From DATKPC01 sp035524275 (GTDB lineage Bacteria; Pseudomonadota; Gammaproteobacteria; Burkholderiales; Burkholderiaceae_F): DNA of 64,000 nucleotides. The stretch spans positions 27,646-91,645 of the forward strand of contig DATKPC010000097.1 of the NCBI GenBank assembly GCA_035524275.1, in the 5' to 3' direction. This document shows positions 18,016-27,044 of this stretch, in pieces. Positions within the stretch are counted from its first letter, which is position 1; every line of letters begins with the position of its first letter. Made by a program: the position numbers and the translations under genes. Under the pieces are notes generated by a model, which was given only the letters and a program-made list of their open reading frames with translations, was not told the origin of the DNA and made no database searches.

Positions 18016-19764
18016 ATGCCGACAACGAGACGAACCACGCCGCGGGCCGCGGTGCGTCGATCCGGGAAGGCGAAGACCGCCGCGGTGAAAGCTCCCAAGG
18101 CGAAGGCTTCCAAGGCGAAGGCTTCCAAGGCGAAGGCCGCCAGGGCCGCTGAGCCACGGACCGACGGCGACGTGCGTCGGGCGTTCGAGCTTCGATTCGA
18201 TGCCGCGCTGTTCAATGCCCGCATCCCGCCGCCGAAGCACACGACCAACGGCGATGAAGCGCGCTATCCCGACCACCGCGCCCTCTACGCGAAGTGCCTC
18301 AAGCAGCGCGACCTCGGCATCGTCGATGCGACGGCGTTCGCTGCCTTTCGCCGTGCCACCGGCAGCGTGTCGCCGCGGCGGCGGCGCGGCACCGGGGATT
18401 TCGAGGATCCGGCCATCGCGCTGGGCGGCGACATGAAGCTGAATGGCCCGCAGGCGGCCTTCGCGCGCATGCTGATCGGCAGGGATTCGTCGCAGTACGG
18501 CGTGCCCGAGGTGCCGCCGCCGCCGGCACTCGACAGCGACGCCTACGCCACCGAGCTGGTCGAAATGTATTGGGCCTCGCTGTTGCGCGACACGCCGTTT
18601 CAGCGCTACGGCGACAGCGAACTCGCGGCCGCCGCGGCCGTGGAGCTGGACGCATGCGCCGGCTACGCCGGCCCGCGCGACGCCGAAGGCCGCGTGACGC
18701 CGGCGCTGCTCTTTCGCGGCGGGCTGTCGGCCAATGGAACGACGTGGTTCGCCGGCGAGACCGACGGCCCCTACATGTCGCAGTTCGCGTTGCAGGCCGC
18801 GTCGTTCGGCGCGCTGCCGTTCGACCAGAAATTCCGCGCCTACGCGAGCGGCGTCGACTACCTCACCGACGAGGAGTCCTTTCTTGCGGTTCAAAATGGC
18901 CACGCGCCCGCGCAGAAGAACGTCGTCGATCCGGCGCTGCGCTACCTGAACGACGGGCGCTCGCTGGCCGCCTATACGCACGTCGACGAACTGTACGAGG
19001 CGTATTTCATCGCCTACCTGGCGATGGTGGCGCCTGGCATCGCGGTGCCGCCGAATCCCGGCAGCCCGTATCGGACGTATGCGAAACAACAGGCCTTCGG
19101 GACGTTCGGCCATCCGGATGTCGTCGCGACGCTCGCCGCGGTCGCCCGGCAGGCGTTGAATGCCGTCTGGTACCAGAAATGGGTCGTGCACCTTCGGCAT
19201 CGGCCCGAGGCGGGCGGCGGGATCGTCCAGTCGTTGATGACACGCAAGTCGCGCAGCCCGTTCTGCGACCTGAAGGTCCTGCCGGCGCGGATGGCCCGTT
19301 CGACGGCCGTGGAGCGCAGCGCGTCGACCTACGGCGGCAGCTACCTCCTGTCGCAGGCGTTTCCCGAGGGGTCGCCGACGCATCCGGCCTATCCGACCGG
19401 TCACGGCACCGTCGCCGGCGCCTGCATCACCGTGCTGAAGTTCTTCTTCGACGGGCAGTACGTGATCCCGTCACCGGTCGTGCCGACCGATGACGGCCTC
19501 TCGTTGCAGCCTTACGTCGCACCGGCCGGAACCGGCGCCGGCCTGCGCGTCAATGGCGAGCTGCACAAGCTGGCGCACAACATCTCGTTCGGCCACGGCA
19601 TCCACGCCGGCATCCATTGGCGCAGCGACACCGACGCCTCGATCATCCTCGGCGAGGCCGTCGCGCTGTCGTACCTGAACGATCTCGCGCGGACTTACCA
19701 CGAGAAGTTCAAGGTCACGTTGACGCGACTGGACGGCTCGCCGGCGGTGATCAGCAACGCCTGA
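18016..19764 (+). CDS. Vanadium-dependent haloperoxidase-like PAP2 protein
   Basis: A 582-residue protein of the vanadium haloperoxidase / PAP2 phosphatase superfamily. The three active-site motifs are KWVVHLRHRPE, PAYPTGHGTVAGA (acid-base H463) and GHGIHAGIHWRSD (vanadate-binding H534). In the third motif the Arg usual before the vanadate His appears replaced, so halide oxidation is not assured. Residues 1-55 are Lys/Ala/Arg-rich with three tandem SKAKA units encoded by a 15-bp repeat. No typical secretion signal is seen. ATG 18016 follows a run of G's that can serve as ribosome site; a TTG at 17995 is an alternative. Such enzymes oxidise halides with H2O2 or act as phosphatases. The natural substrate is unknown. 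Confidence 0.83.
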   Translation: MPTTRRTTPRAAVRRSGKAKTAAVKAPKAKASKAKASKAKAARAAEPRTDGDVRRAFELRFDAALFNARIPPPKHTTNGDEARYPDHRALYAKCLKQRDLGIVDATAFAAFRRATGSVSPRRRRGTGDFEDPAIALGGDMKLNGPQAAFARMLIGRDSSQYGVPEVPPPPALDSDAYATELVEMYWASLLRDTPFQRYGDSELAAAAAVELDACAGYAGPRDAEGRVTPALLFRGGLSANGTTWFAGETDGPYMSQFALQAASFGALPFDQKFRAYASGVDYLTDEESFLAVQNGHAPAQKNVVDPALRYLNDGRSLAAYTHVDELYEAYFIAYLAMVAPGIAVPPNPGSPYRTYAKQQAFGTFGHPDVVATLAAVARQALNAVWYQKWVVHLRHRPEAGGGIVQSLMTRKSRSPFCDLKVLPARMARSTAVERSASTYGGSYLLSQAFPEGSPTHPAYPTGHGTVAGACITVLKFFFDGQYVIPSPVVPTDDGLSLQPYVAPAGTGAGLRVNGELHKLAHNISFGHGIHAGIHWRSDTDASIILGEAVALSYLNDLARTYHEKFKVTLTRLDGSPAVISNA

Positions 19765-19776
19765 TTCCGGACCCCA

Positions 19777-21564
19777 TCACAGGTCCGACGTCAGCCGCTG
19801 CAGCGAGTTGGGCGACTGCGAGTCGAGGATGTAGAGGTCGCGCGTCGCCGGATCCTCGGTCGATGCCGGGCTCGCCGCCTCCAGGAAGCCGACGTGCGAC
19901 GTTCCGCGGAACGTCCCTGACAGCGTCGAGGCCGTGCTCGAGGGCAGCTGCCCGGTCTCGGCCACGACCTGGTTGCTCGTCGCATCGATCGCGAATACGG
20001 AGCCGCCGCCGACGCCATCGACCGTGTACGTGTAGCCGTTGATGGGATCGGTGACCGTCACGGTCGAAAGCCCCTGGACCTGGAACACGGTCTCGTACGG
20101 TGTCTGCGTCGTCGTGGTGTCGTTCGGCCACGGGACTTGTTCGCCGCCGTTGACGAACGTCGAGCCCGCGAGCGGCGACTGGATCGCCGTGCCGTTGACC
20201 CCGACGATGCCGGAGGTCGTCTGGCTGCGCGTGATCGTCTTCGCGGTGTTGTCCTGCACCGTGGTCCAGGTTTCGTAGTAGACGGTCGCCGCGGTGGCGA
20301 TAAAGGTTCCGGAGTTCTGGGTGCTGGCGACGAGCGTTGCCGGCTGCGTGCTGCCGTCGGGCAGCGCGCGGATCGCATAGTCGGGATTCGCGACGCCATA
20401 GAGGAGGTCGCTTCCCTGCACCGGGTAGAGCAGCGTCTCGATGTGGCCCGGTTCGGTGACCCGCGCGGCCGCGGCGGCCGAGCCGTCGGCCGGGATCGCG
20501 TAGATCGTGGAAGACGCCGCCACCGCGCCTGCGGCCGGCGTGTAGATCGACACGTAAAGCGTCGTCGGCGACGCGGCGAACAGCGCCTCGGCGTTCGTCG
20601 GGAGCCAGCCGGGAATCGTGGTCAGCGCCGCCGAGATCGACGGCGCCGCATAGTTGACGTAGTAGATCGAGCCGTCGACGACGTAGAGCTGCCCCGTCGG
20701 ATAACCCTGCGTCGTGCCGACCGGCAGCGCGACGGCGACGCCGATCGGCGCCGTGAACGTGCAGAGCACGACGGGGTTCGCGAAATTGCCGTCGACGAGC
20801 ACGAGGCTCGCCCCGCTCTTGATCACGAATCCGGAGATGCCTCCGGACGGCGTTCGCACCGTCGCCACGGGCATCGCGGAGACGGTGATCGGGGCGTCGG
20901 TGGCGGACATCCCGGTCTTCACCATGTGAAACTGATCGTCCGCGGTGTTGCAGGTGCCGTCGGCGCCCGGCAGCCGGTAGATGTAGGTCGAATTTGTCGT
21001 GTCGACCAGGTCGGCCGTGAAATAGACGCCGACATAGTCGTAGTTCGCTCCAGGGACGATCGTGCCGGAAAGCGTGCAGGTGTCGTCGATGGTCGCCGCG
21101 GTCTCGCTCGACAGCTGCTGCGCGACCGGCGATTGCGTCGAGGTCAGGTCGACCGCGTAGACGTGGCCGTCGGAGGCCTTGTAGACCTCGATACCGGCGG
21201 GCTGGCCCAGATTCCGGCCGTCCATGAAGTCGACGACGCCGTGCAGCACCTGCTTCTTGCCGGCATACGATCCGACCGGGGCCGCCGAAGTCGTGCCGCC
21301 GACGGGATTCGCCCAGGCGGCGAAGACGCCGGTCGTCCCGACGAAGCTGACGGGCCCAGGCGGCGGGCCGCCGGCGCCACCGGAGTCTCCATGGCCGCCG
21401 CCTCCGCATGCCGAGAGGCCGACGGCTGTCGTTGCCGCAAGCAGCAGTCGGCCCGCCCGTCGCCCGACCCGCGAACGGACCCGCGAATGCACCCGCGAAT
21501 GCACCCGCGAATGCACCCGCGAATTCATCGGCAATCCCAGCAGCCATCCCAGAGCGTGTCGCAT
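19777..21564 (-). CDS. Large hypothetical lipoprotein
   Basis: A 595-residue protein of unknown function. ATG 21564 follows a GGGGGAAG ribosome site. The N-terminus is long and Arg-rich, with a tandem VHSR repeat at residues 14-33, and leads to a lipobox VGLSAC, so C53 should be lipidated. A Gly-rich linker (GGGGHGDSGGAGG) follows. The rest is Thr/Val/Ala-rich, strand-forming sequence with repeated patterns such as DGSIYYVNYA and DSQSPNSLQRL that suggest a beta-propeller on the cell surface. No enzymatic motif is evident. It converges with the haloperoxidase-like gene, with 12 bp between stops. Confidence 0.75.
   Translation of the reverse strand: MRHALGWLLGLPMNSRVHSRVHSRVHSRVRSRVGRRAGRLLLAATTAVGLSACGGGGHGDSGGAGGPPPGPVSFVGTTGVFAAWANPVGGTTSAAPVGSYAGKKQVLHGVVDFMDGRNLGQPAGIEVYKASDGHVYAVDLTSTQSPVAQQLSSETAATIDDTCTLSGTIVPGANYDYVGVYFTADLVDTTNSTYIYRLPGADGTCNTADDQFHMVKTGMSATDAPITVSAMPVATVRTPSGGISGFVIKSGASLVLVDGNFANPVVLCTFTAPIGVAVALPVGTTQGYPTGQLYVVDGSIYYVNYAAPSISAALTTIPGWLPTNAEALFAASPTTLYVSIYTPAAGAVAASSTIYAIPADGSAAAAARVTEPGHIETLLYPVQGSDLLYGVANPDYAIRALPDGSTQPATLVASTQNSGTFIATAATVYYETWTTVQDNTAKTITRSQTTSGIVGVNGTAIQSPLAGSTFVNGGEQVPWPNDTTTTQTPYETVFQVQGLSTVTVTDPINGYTYTVDGVGGGSVFAIDATSNQVVAETGQLPSSTASTLSGTFRGTSHVGFLEAASPASTEDPATRDLYILDSQSPNSLQRLTSDL
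21467..21526 (-). repeat. 12-bp tandem repeat inside the lipoprotein signal region
   Basis: Five 12-bp units on the plus strand: one ACCCGCGAACGG, three identical ACCCGCGAATGC and one ACCCGCGAATTC. Read on the minus strand they encode NSR-VHSR-VHSR-VHSR-VRSR within residues 14-33 of the lipoprotein, in front of its hydrophobic core and lipobox. The unit length is a multiple of three, so gain or loss of units changes the length of the positively charged region without breaking the frame. Confidence 0.88.
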
Positions 21565-21923
21565 GTCTTCCCCCGTAACGATGTGATGTGGTTGCCGGTG
21601 TCTTGCGCTCGCCGCGCGACCCGGTCCGGACCTGCCGCGACCATCGCGTCGCGCATGGCCGTGTGTTGCTGAACGCGTCCGGGTGCGCCCTGTTGACCGG
21701 GGTGCCGCCGGATCGTGTAACGCTTTGTCGAAGGTCGAATCCGGCGCGGCGCCACGGCGCGGCGCCGCTTCTTCTCGGGCTCGCGACAGCCTGGCGCCTT
21801 GACGTCACCGCGCGGCCGTTACGAATGCTCACGATGGGTAGCCATCGTTTTCAGTGCCCGAGCGCGCGAAGACCTACATTGGCTTCGTCGAAACCCAGCG
21901 CCACGACCATCCAGGAGACGAAG
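21565..21923. other. 359-bp intergenic region between two divergent lipoprotein genes
   Basis: No convincing gene is seen here. It should hold the promoters of both flanking genes. The only structure noted is an 11-bp direct repeat GGCGCGGCGCC at 21743-21753 and 21756-21766; each copy is itself nearly palindromic. Confidence 0.5.
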
Positions 21924-22070
21924 ATGAAGAAAGCCGCTCTGTGCCTCTGCCTGCTGTCCGCCATGCTCGCCGGTTGCGTCGTCACGCCGGTGGCGCGTCC
22001 GTACTACGGTCCGGGCGTCGTCGCCGCGCCGGTCGTCGTCGTGCCGCATGCAACGGTGTGGGTGCGCTAG
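21924..22070 (+). CDS. Small lipoprotein, 48 residues
   Basis: A short gene with a good AGGAGA ribosome site 6-7 bp before ATG 21924. The product starts MKKAALCLCLLSAMLAGC, a typical lipoprotein signal with lipobox LAGC and lipidated C18. The mature part is only about 31 residues, rich in Val, Pro and Tyr (VARPYYGPGVVAAP). Similar tiny Tyr/Pro-rich lipoproteins occur in many proteobacteria without known function. No operon partner is evident; the next gene starts 118 bp downstream on the same strand. Confidence 0.78.
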   Translation: MKKAALCLCLLSAMLAGCVVTPVARPYYGPGVVAAPVVVVPHATVWVR

Positions 22071-22188
22071 AAGGCCGCGTAGCGGGCGCGGTGCGGGAGG
22101 GTCAGCTCGCGCCACCGCAGCCGCGCGATTCGTCGCGAAGGAATTCGTGTAATGTCGTCCGCGGACGAACCGGAGCGAAACCCGCGGC

Positions 22189-23073
22189 GTGACTGACGGC
22201 GCTGACCTGTGGATCGGCATCGACGGCGGCGGCACCGGCTGCCGCGCGCGCCTCGTCGATGCAACGGGGCGTCGTCTCGCCGAGGGAACCGGCGACGTCG
22301 CGAACCTGACGCTCGGCGTCGAGCGCGCGGCGGAGTCCGTCGTGCAGGCGGCGCGCGACGCGCTGCAGAAGGCCGGCCTGGCCGAGTCCCTCGTGGCGGC
22401 GCTGCGTGCCGGCATCGGAATCGCCGGCGCGGAATCCGGCGGCCACGGTGCCGACCGCCTCGCCTCCCGCTTCGCTTCGCTGCTGCCTTTCCGCTCCGTC
22501 ACGGTCCGCAACGACGCGTGGGCCGCCTGCCTCGGTGCGCACGACGGCGACGGCGCCATCCTCATCCTCGGCACCGGAAGCCATGGCCTGGCGGTCCGAC
22601 GTGGCGAGGCGCGGCGTGTCGGCGGATGGGGATTCCTGCTGTCGGATTCCGGCTCCGGCGCGGTGCTCGGCCAGCGGGCCGCCCGGCGCGCGCTGCTGGC
22701 TCACGAGGGCATCGCCAGCGGTTCCGACTTCACGCGCCGCGTCATGGCGCGCTTCGACGGCCGGCCGGACATCATGCTGCAATGGGCGCTGAAGGCGATC
22801 CCGCGCGACTGGGCGACGTTGGCGCCGTCGGTGTTTGACGCCGCGGAGCAGGGCGACCCCATTGCGTCGCCACTGCTCGCCGAGGCCGTGGCCGAGGTCG
22901 GCGCGCTGCTCGATCGCCTCGTCGCCTGCGGCGCTGAGCGGATCGCGCTCGTCGGCGGACTTGCGGGTCGCTATCGGCGCGCGCTTCCGCTCGTGCAGCT
23001 CGCGCGGATCGTCGAGCCGCGCGGCGACGCGCTGGACGGCGCGCTGCGCCTCGCACGCGAAAGCGCGCGATGA
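22189..23073 (+). CDS. nagK: N-acetylglucosamine kinase (BadF/BadG/BcrA ATPase family)
   Basis: A 294-residue sugar kinase of the ASKHA fold. The phosphate-1 loop is WIGIDGGGTGCRARL near the N-terminus, and the phosphate-2/adenosine segments are seen in ILGTGSHG and GGWGFLLSDSGSGA. GTG 22189 is used because it immediately precedes this strand. The family phosphorylates GlcNAc or a related amino sugar with ATP. Its role is supported by the next gene, which encodes GlcNAc-6-P deacetylase 22 bp downstream. Together they feed scavenged GlcNAc into glucosamine-6-P. A glucosamine-6-P deaminase and a GlcNAc transporter are not in the window. Confidence 0.85.
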   Translation: MTDGADLWIGIDGGGTGCRARLVDATGRRLAEGTGDVANLTLGVERAAESVVQAARDALQKAGLAESLVAALRAGIGIAGAESGGHGADRLASRFASLLPFRSVTVRNDAWAACLGAHDGDGAILILGTGSHGLAVRRGEARRVGGWGFLLSDSGSGAVLGQRAARRALLAHEGIASGSDFTRRVMARFDGRPDIMLQWALKAIPRDWATLAPSVFDAAEQGDPIASPLLAEAVAEVGALLDRLVACGAERIALVGGLAGRYRRALPLVQLARIVEPRGDALDGALRLARESAR

Positions 23074-23095
23074 TCGCGGCGCGCCGCGTGCCCGG

Positions 23096-24313
23096 ATGAC
23101 GGCCGAAGCGCTGGTCGGCGCGGTCATCTTCGACGGCGACCGGCGCCATGACGGAGCCGCGCTGCTGATCGAGGCCGGGCAGGTCGTGGCGATCGTCGCC
23201 GCGGCCGCGGTGCCGCCGTCGGCGACGCGCGTCGACCTGGACGGCGGATGGCTGGCGCCGGCGTTCGTCGACGCGCAGGTCAACGGCGGCGGAGGTGCGC
23301 TGTTCAACGCGTCGCCGGCGAGCGCGACGCTGGAGACGATCGCCGCCGCGCATCGGAAGTTCGGCGTCGCCGCGTTGCTGCCGACGCTGATCACGACGAC
23401 ACCGACGATCGAGCGCGCTGCGATCGACGTCGTGGCGCGCGCGGTGAAAGCTACGCCGGGCATCGCCGGGTTGCACCTCGAGGGGCCACACCTGGCGCCA
23501 TCGCGCCACGGTGCGCATCCGGCGGCCTGGATGCGGCCGCTCGAGGACGACGATGTCGACCGCCTCGTCGCCATCCGCGAGACGGTTGGCACGCTGCTCG
23601 TCACGCTGGCCGTCGAGCAGGCGCCGCCGGCGCGGATACGCCGGCTGGCCGACCACGGCGTTGTCGTCAGCCTCGGCCACAGCGACGCCGGCTACGAGGC
23701 GGCGCGGCGAGCGTTCGATGCCGGCGCGCGCGGGGTCACGCACCTGTTCAACGCGATGAGCCCGCTACGGCACCGCGAGCCGGGCCTGGTCGGCGCCGCG
23801 CTTGAGGCGGGCAACATCTGGTGCGGCGTGATCGCCGACGGCGTTCACGTGCATCCGGCGGCGCTGCGCATCGCGCTGCGCGCCAAGCGCGGGCCCGGTC
23901 GCATTTTTTTCGTGACCGATGCGATGCCGACGGTCGGCTCGGACCTCGACGAATTCGATCTCGAGGGTCGGCGCGTCCGGCGTCGAGACGGTGTCCTCGC
24001 GCTGGACGATGGAACCTTGGCCGGATCGGACCTCGACATGGCCGCGGCGGTCCGGCACGCCATCGGTGCGCTGGAATGCACGCCGGAGGAGGCCCTGCGA
24101 ATGGCCTCGCGCTATCCGGCCCGATGCCTCGGGCTGCAGGATCGCTTCGGCACGATCGCGCCGGGGCGGCGCGCCGACCTCGTGCACCTGGATGCCGACT
24201 GGCGGGTCCGCCGGACGTGGATGGCGGGCGTCGCGAGCGCGCCCGCGGACGCTCAGCCGGGGCGAACCGACCCGGCGGCGAGGGACACGGCCGCGCGCAG
24301 GCCGAGCAGGTAG
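23096..24313 (+). CDS. nagA: N-acetylglucosamine-6-phosphate deacetylase
   Basis: A 405-residue amidohydrolase that removes acetate from GlcNAc-6-P (EC 3.5.1.25). Family motifs are APAFVDAQVNGGGG, HLEGPHLAP (metal-binding Glu/His), VSLGHSDA, THLFNAMSPL and FVTDAMPTVGS, which carries the catalytic Asp. ATG 23096 restores the expected N-terminus; the open frame reaches back to 22835 inside nagK and is not meaningful. The last ~25 residues (from about APADAQPGR) are low-complexity. The 3' end overlaps the convergent aroQ gene by 61 bp. Confidence 0.92.
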   Translation: MTAEALVGAVIFDGDRRHDGAALLIEAGQVVAIVAAAAVPPSATRVDLDGGWLAPAFVDAQVNGGGGALFNASPASATLETIAAAHRKFGVAALLPTLITTTPTIERAAIDVVARAVKATPGIAGLHLEGPHLAPSRHGAHPAAWMRPLEDDDVDRLVAIRETVGTLLVTLAVEQAPPARIRRLADHGVVVSLGHSDAGYEAARRAFDAGARGVTHLFNAMSPLRHREPGLVGAALEAGNIWCGVIADGVHVHPAALRIALRAKRGPGRIFFVTDAMPTVGSDLDEFDLEGRRVRRRDGVLALDDGTLAGSDLDMAAAVRHAIGALECTPEEALRMASRYPARCLGLQDRFGTIAPGRRADLVHLDADWRVRRTWMAGVASAPADAQPGRTDPAARDTAARRPSR

Positions 24314-24705
24314 CTGTCGGCGCCGAAGCCGCAGATCTGTCCGCGGGTGATTTCCGCGAATACCGAGTGGTGGCGGAACGTCTCGCGGGCGTGGATGTTC
24401 GACATGTGCACCTCGACGATCGGCATCGCCAGGATCGCGAGCGCGTCGCGGATGCCGTAGCTGTAGTGCGTCCAGGCGCCGGCGTTGATGACGATCGCGT
24501 CGACCGTCTCGGCGTGGGCGCGGTGGATCCGCTCGCACATCGCGCCCTCGTGGTTGGTCTGGAACGTTTCGACCTCGACCCCCAGTTCGCCGCCGAGCGC
24601 GACCAGCCGTGCATCGATTTCGGCGAGCGTCGCCGTCCCGTACTGCTTCGGGTCGCGCTTGCCGAACATGTTCAAATTGACCCCATGCAGGACGAGGATT
24701 TTCAT
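24253..24705 (-). CDS. aroQ: 3-dehydroquinate dehydratase, type II
   Basis: A 150-residue enzyme for the third step of the shikimate pathway (EC 4.2.1.10). The type II signature HGVNLNMFGKRDPKQYG includes the catalytic Tyr. FQTNHEG, INAGAWTHYSYGIRDAL and VEVHMSNIHARE supply the remaining active-site residues. Two ATGs are possible. The one at 24705 has a GGAAG site 9 bp upstream and is preferred over 24714, where that site would abut the start. The active enzyme is a dodecamer in known family members. Its 3' end lies inside nagA on the opposite strand. Confidence 0.93.
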   Translation of the reverse strand: MKILVLHGVNLNMFGKRDPKQYGTATLAEIDARLVALGGELGVEVETFQTNHEGAMCERIHRAHAETVDAIVINAGAWTHYSYGIRDALAILAMPIVEVHMSNIHARETFRHHSVFAEITRGQICGFGADSYLLGLRAAVSLAAGSVRPG

Positions 24706-24907
24706 TGGTCTCATCTTCCGTGATCAGCCCGTATTTTCATGAATTTAACCGGGTGCATCGGCCACGCAAGCGCGTCGCGCGAACGCGGATCCGGAATACA
24801 ATGGTGGTGTGTAAAACGTTTCATTGCCACCCGCAGGCGCTGCGCCCGGCACCGCGTCCGCGGCGAACCCCGGGTCGTTTCCAATCCTCATCTTCGCATC
24901 GATCCGT

Positions 24908-25819
24908 TTGTCGCCGTTGCAGCATCCCCGTCTCGCGATCGTTCTCGTCGTGGCTGCCGTCGCAGCTTTCGCCGCCTTCGATACCGGCATCAAGTTCGTC
25001 ACGCTGGCGGCTCCGATCGCGATCGTGATCTGGGCGCGCTACGTGCTGCAGTTCCTGATCTCGGCCTTCACCCTCTTTCCGCGGCACGGCGCGGCCCTGT
25101 TTCGGACGCAGCAGCCGCGACTGCAATTTGCGCGCGGCGTGCTGTTGATGCTTTCGACGATCTTCTCGGTGCTGAGCCTGGGCGCGATGCCGGTCGGCGA
25201 AGTCACCGCGATCGGCATGCTGACGCCGCTCGCGATCACCGCGCTTGCGAGCCGCACGGCGGCCGAGCCGGTCGACTCCGGGCGCTGGCTGCTCCTGGTC
25301 GGCGGCTTGCTCGGAGCGCTGATCGTCATCCGGCCGGACCATGCGGCGTTTCGCGCGGCGATGCTGCTTCCGCTCGCGATGGTCGGGTCCAACGCCGCGT
25401 TCCAGATCCTGACGAGCCGCGTCGTGCGCACCGACAGCGTCGCGACGACCCATTTCTATACCGGCGCGGTCGGTGCGGGCCTGGCGACGCTTGCGGTTCC
25501 CTTCGCGTGGCGAATCCTGCCGGCCGGCACCTGGCTTCTCGTCGCGCTGCTGGCCGTTTTTGTTTCCGTCGGCCACTACCTGCTGGCGATGGCGTATGCC
25601 CGCGCCCGCCCTGCGGTGCTGACGCCGTTCCTTTATTTCCAGATCGTCTTCGCCACCGTGGCGGGGTGGGTCGTCTTCTCCGACGTGCCCGGGCCCTGGG
25701 CCTGGGTCGGCATCGCGTTGATCGCGGGCTGCGGCCTCGCCGGCACGCGTCCGTCGGGGCGCCGGATCGGGACCGCCGTGCCGGGCTTGGCGCGCGCGGC
25801 GGCGGGCGGCGAGTCGTGA
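24908..25819 (+). CDS. DMT-superfamily (EamA) transporter
   Basis: A polytopic membrane protein of about 303 residues with ten likely transmembrane helices in two EamA repeats. The first half begins with LAIVLVVAAVAAFAAFDTGIK and the second with LPLAMVGSNAAFQILTSR. ALVLR-type contacts are replaced by VGEVTAIGMLTPLAI, which is common in RarD/YdcZ-like exporters. The start is uncertain: TTG 24908 gives a normal length, whereas TTG 24824 would add 28 residues with no membrane character; neither has a strong ribosome site. Substrate is unknown; the family exports amino acids, drugs or metabolites. The MFS gene follows within 5 bp. Confidence 0.82.
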   Translation: MSPLQHPRLAIVLVVAAVAAFAAFDTGIKFVTLAAPIAIVIWARYVLQFLISAFTLFPRHGAALFRTQQPRLQFARGVLLMLSTIFSVLSLGAMPVGEVTAIGMLTPLAITALASRTAAEPVDSGRWLLLVGGLLGALIVIRPDHAAFRAAMLLPLAMVGSNAAFQILTSRVVRTDSVATTHFYTGAVGAGLATLAVPFAWRILPAGTWLLVALLAVFVSVGHYLLAMAYARARPAVLTPFLYFQIVFATVAGWVVFSDVPGPWAWVGIALIAGCGLAGTRPSGRRIGTAVPGLARAAAGGES

Positions 25820-25823
25820 CCTG

Positions 25824-27044
25824 ATGCGATCCGGGTTGGAGCGCGGTCCGCAGACCTGGTACGTCTACCTGATGCTGGGGTTCTTCGGCTTCGTCCTGAA
25901 CCTGCAGGGCAATATCGTCCCGCTGCTGAAGTCCGAGCTGGGTTTGAGTTACCGCACCGTCGGCCTGCATGCGAGCGCCGTGGCCGCCGGCCTGATGTCG
26001 ACCGGACTGAGCGGAACGCCGCTGCTGCGGCGACTCGGCCGCCGGCGCGCGATGTGGCTTGGTGCGCTCGGGCTGGCGCTCGGCACGCTGCTGCTGTGTG
26101 CCGCCCGCGTCCCGCAATGGACGATCGCGGCGTGCGCCTTGATCGGTGCCGTCGGCGGTCTCGTTCCGGTCGTCGTGTCGACCGCGCTGGCCGACATCCA
26201 TGGCGAGCGGCGCGACGTCGCCTACGCCGAGGCCAACGCGGCGTCTTACCTGTTCTCGATCCTCGGGCCGCTGGGCATCGGCGCGGCGCTGGCGTTGGGG
26301 GTCGACTGGCGCTACGCCCTCGTTGCCGGTGCCGCGCTCGGGCTGCTGGTCGTCGCGTGGTTTCGTCGCGTCCGGTTGCCGGACGCGCAACCGCTGGCGC
26401 AGCAGGCCTCCGCGCGGCTCGCGCGTGCCTACTGGCTGTACTGGTTGACGCTGGGCCTCGGTGTCGGCATCGAATACGGGATGCTGCTCTGGGCGCCCGA
26501 GTTCCTCGAGCGCGTCGCCGGGCTGCGACGCAGCGCGGCGGCCGCGGGAGCGGCCTCGTTCATGCTCGCGATGGTCGTCGGCCGGATCGCCGGCGGTCGG
26601 CTGCTTCGATCGGTTTCCGCGCCGCGCCTGCTTCGCGCGAGCCTGTGGGTCGTCGTGGCCGGGTTCATCGTCTACGCGGTGCTCGGCGACGCGCAACGTG
26701 TCGGTCCGACGATGGCCGCCGTCTCGGCGATCGTCGGACTTTTTCTCGCCGGGCTCGGTGTCGCGCCGTTGTATCCGTTGACGCTGGCGCTCGCGGTCCG
26801 GGCCGCCGGTCCGCTGTCCTCGCTCGCCGCCGCGCGCACGACGCTCGCGAGCGGCGGGGCGATCCTGCTGATGCCCACGCTGCTGGGCGGCGCCGCGGAC
26901 GAGGTCGGGCTGCGCGGTGCCGTCTGGATCGTCCCGGCGCTGGCGGTCGCCGCCCTCGCGGCCGTCGCGGCGGCCGACGGCCGCGTCGCCGGGACGCGGT
27001 TTCCGGCGGCCGTGTTCCGAGGGCGACTCAGACGCGCTCGATGA
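25824..27044 (+). CDS. MFS transporter
   Basis: A 406-residue membrane protein with about twelve hydrophobic helices and the central cytoplasmic loop expected of the major facilitator superfamily. The A-motif-like loop after helix 2 reads GTPLLRRLGRRRAMWLG, and a corresponding loop appears in the second half as RIAGGRLLRSVSAPRLL. The gene starts 5 bp after the DMT transporter stop and probably shares its transcript. The stop overlaps the convergent thiolase gene by 17 bp. Substrate is unknown. Confidence 0.85.
   Translation: MRSGLERGPQTWYVYLMLGFFGFVLNLQGNIVPLLKSELGLSYRTVGLHASAVAAGLMSTGLSGTPLLRRLGRRRAMWLGALGLALGTLLLCAARVPQWTIAACALIGAVGGLVPVVVSTALADIHGERRDVAYAEANAASYLFSILGPLGIGAALALGVDWRYALVAGAALGLLVVAWFRRVRLPDAQPLAQQASARLARAYWLYWLTLGLGVGIEYGMLLWAPEFLERVAGLRRSAAAAGAASFMLAMVVGRIAGGRLLRSVSAPRLLRASLWVVVAGFIVYAVLGDAQRVGPTMAAVSAIVGLFLAGLGVAPLYPLTLALAVRAAGPLSSLAAARTTLASGGAILLMPTLLGGAADEVGLRGAVWIVPALAVAALAAVAAADGRVAGTRFPAAVFRGRLRRAR

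Noticed and set aside
19751..21832. A 693-codon minus-strand frame overlapping the large lipoprotein in another phase
   Set aside because: Low-complexity Arg-rich translation. The overlapping frame at 19777-21564 has a ribosome site, signal peptide and lipobox.
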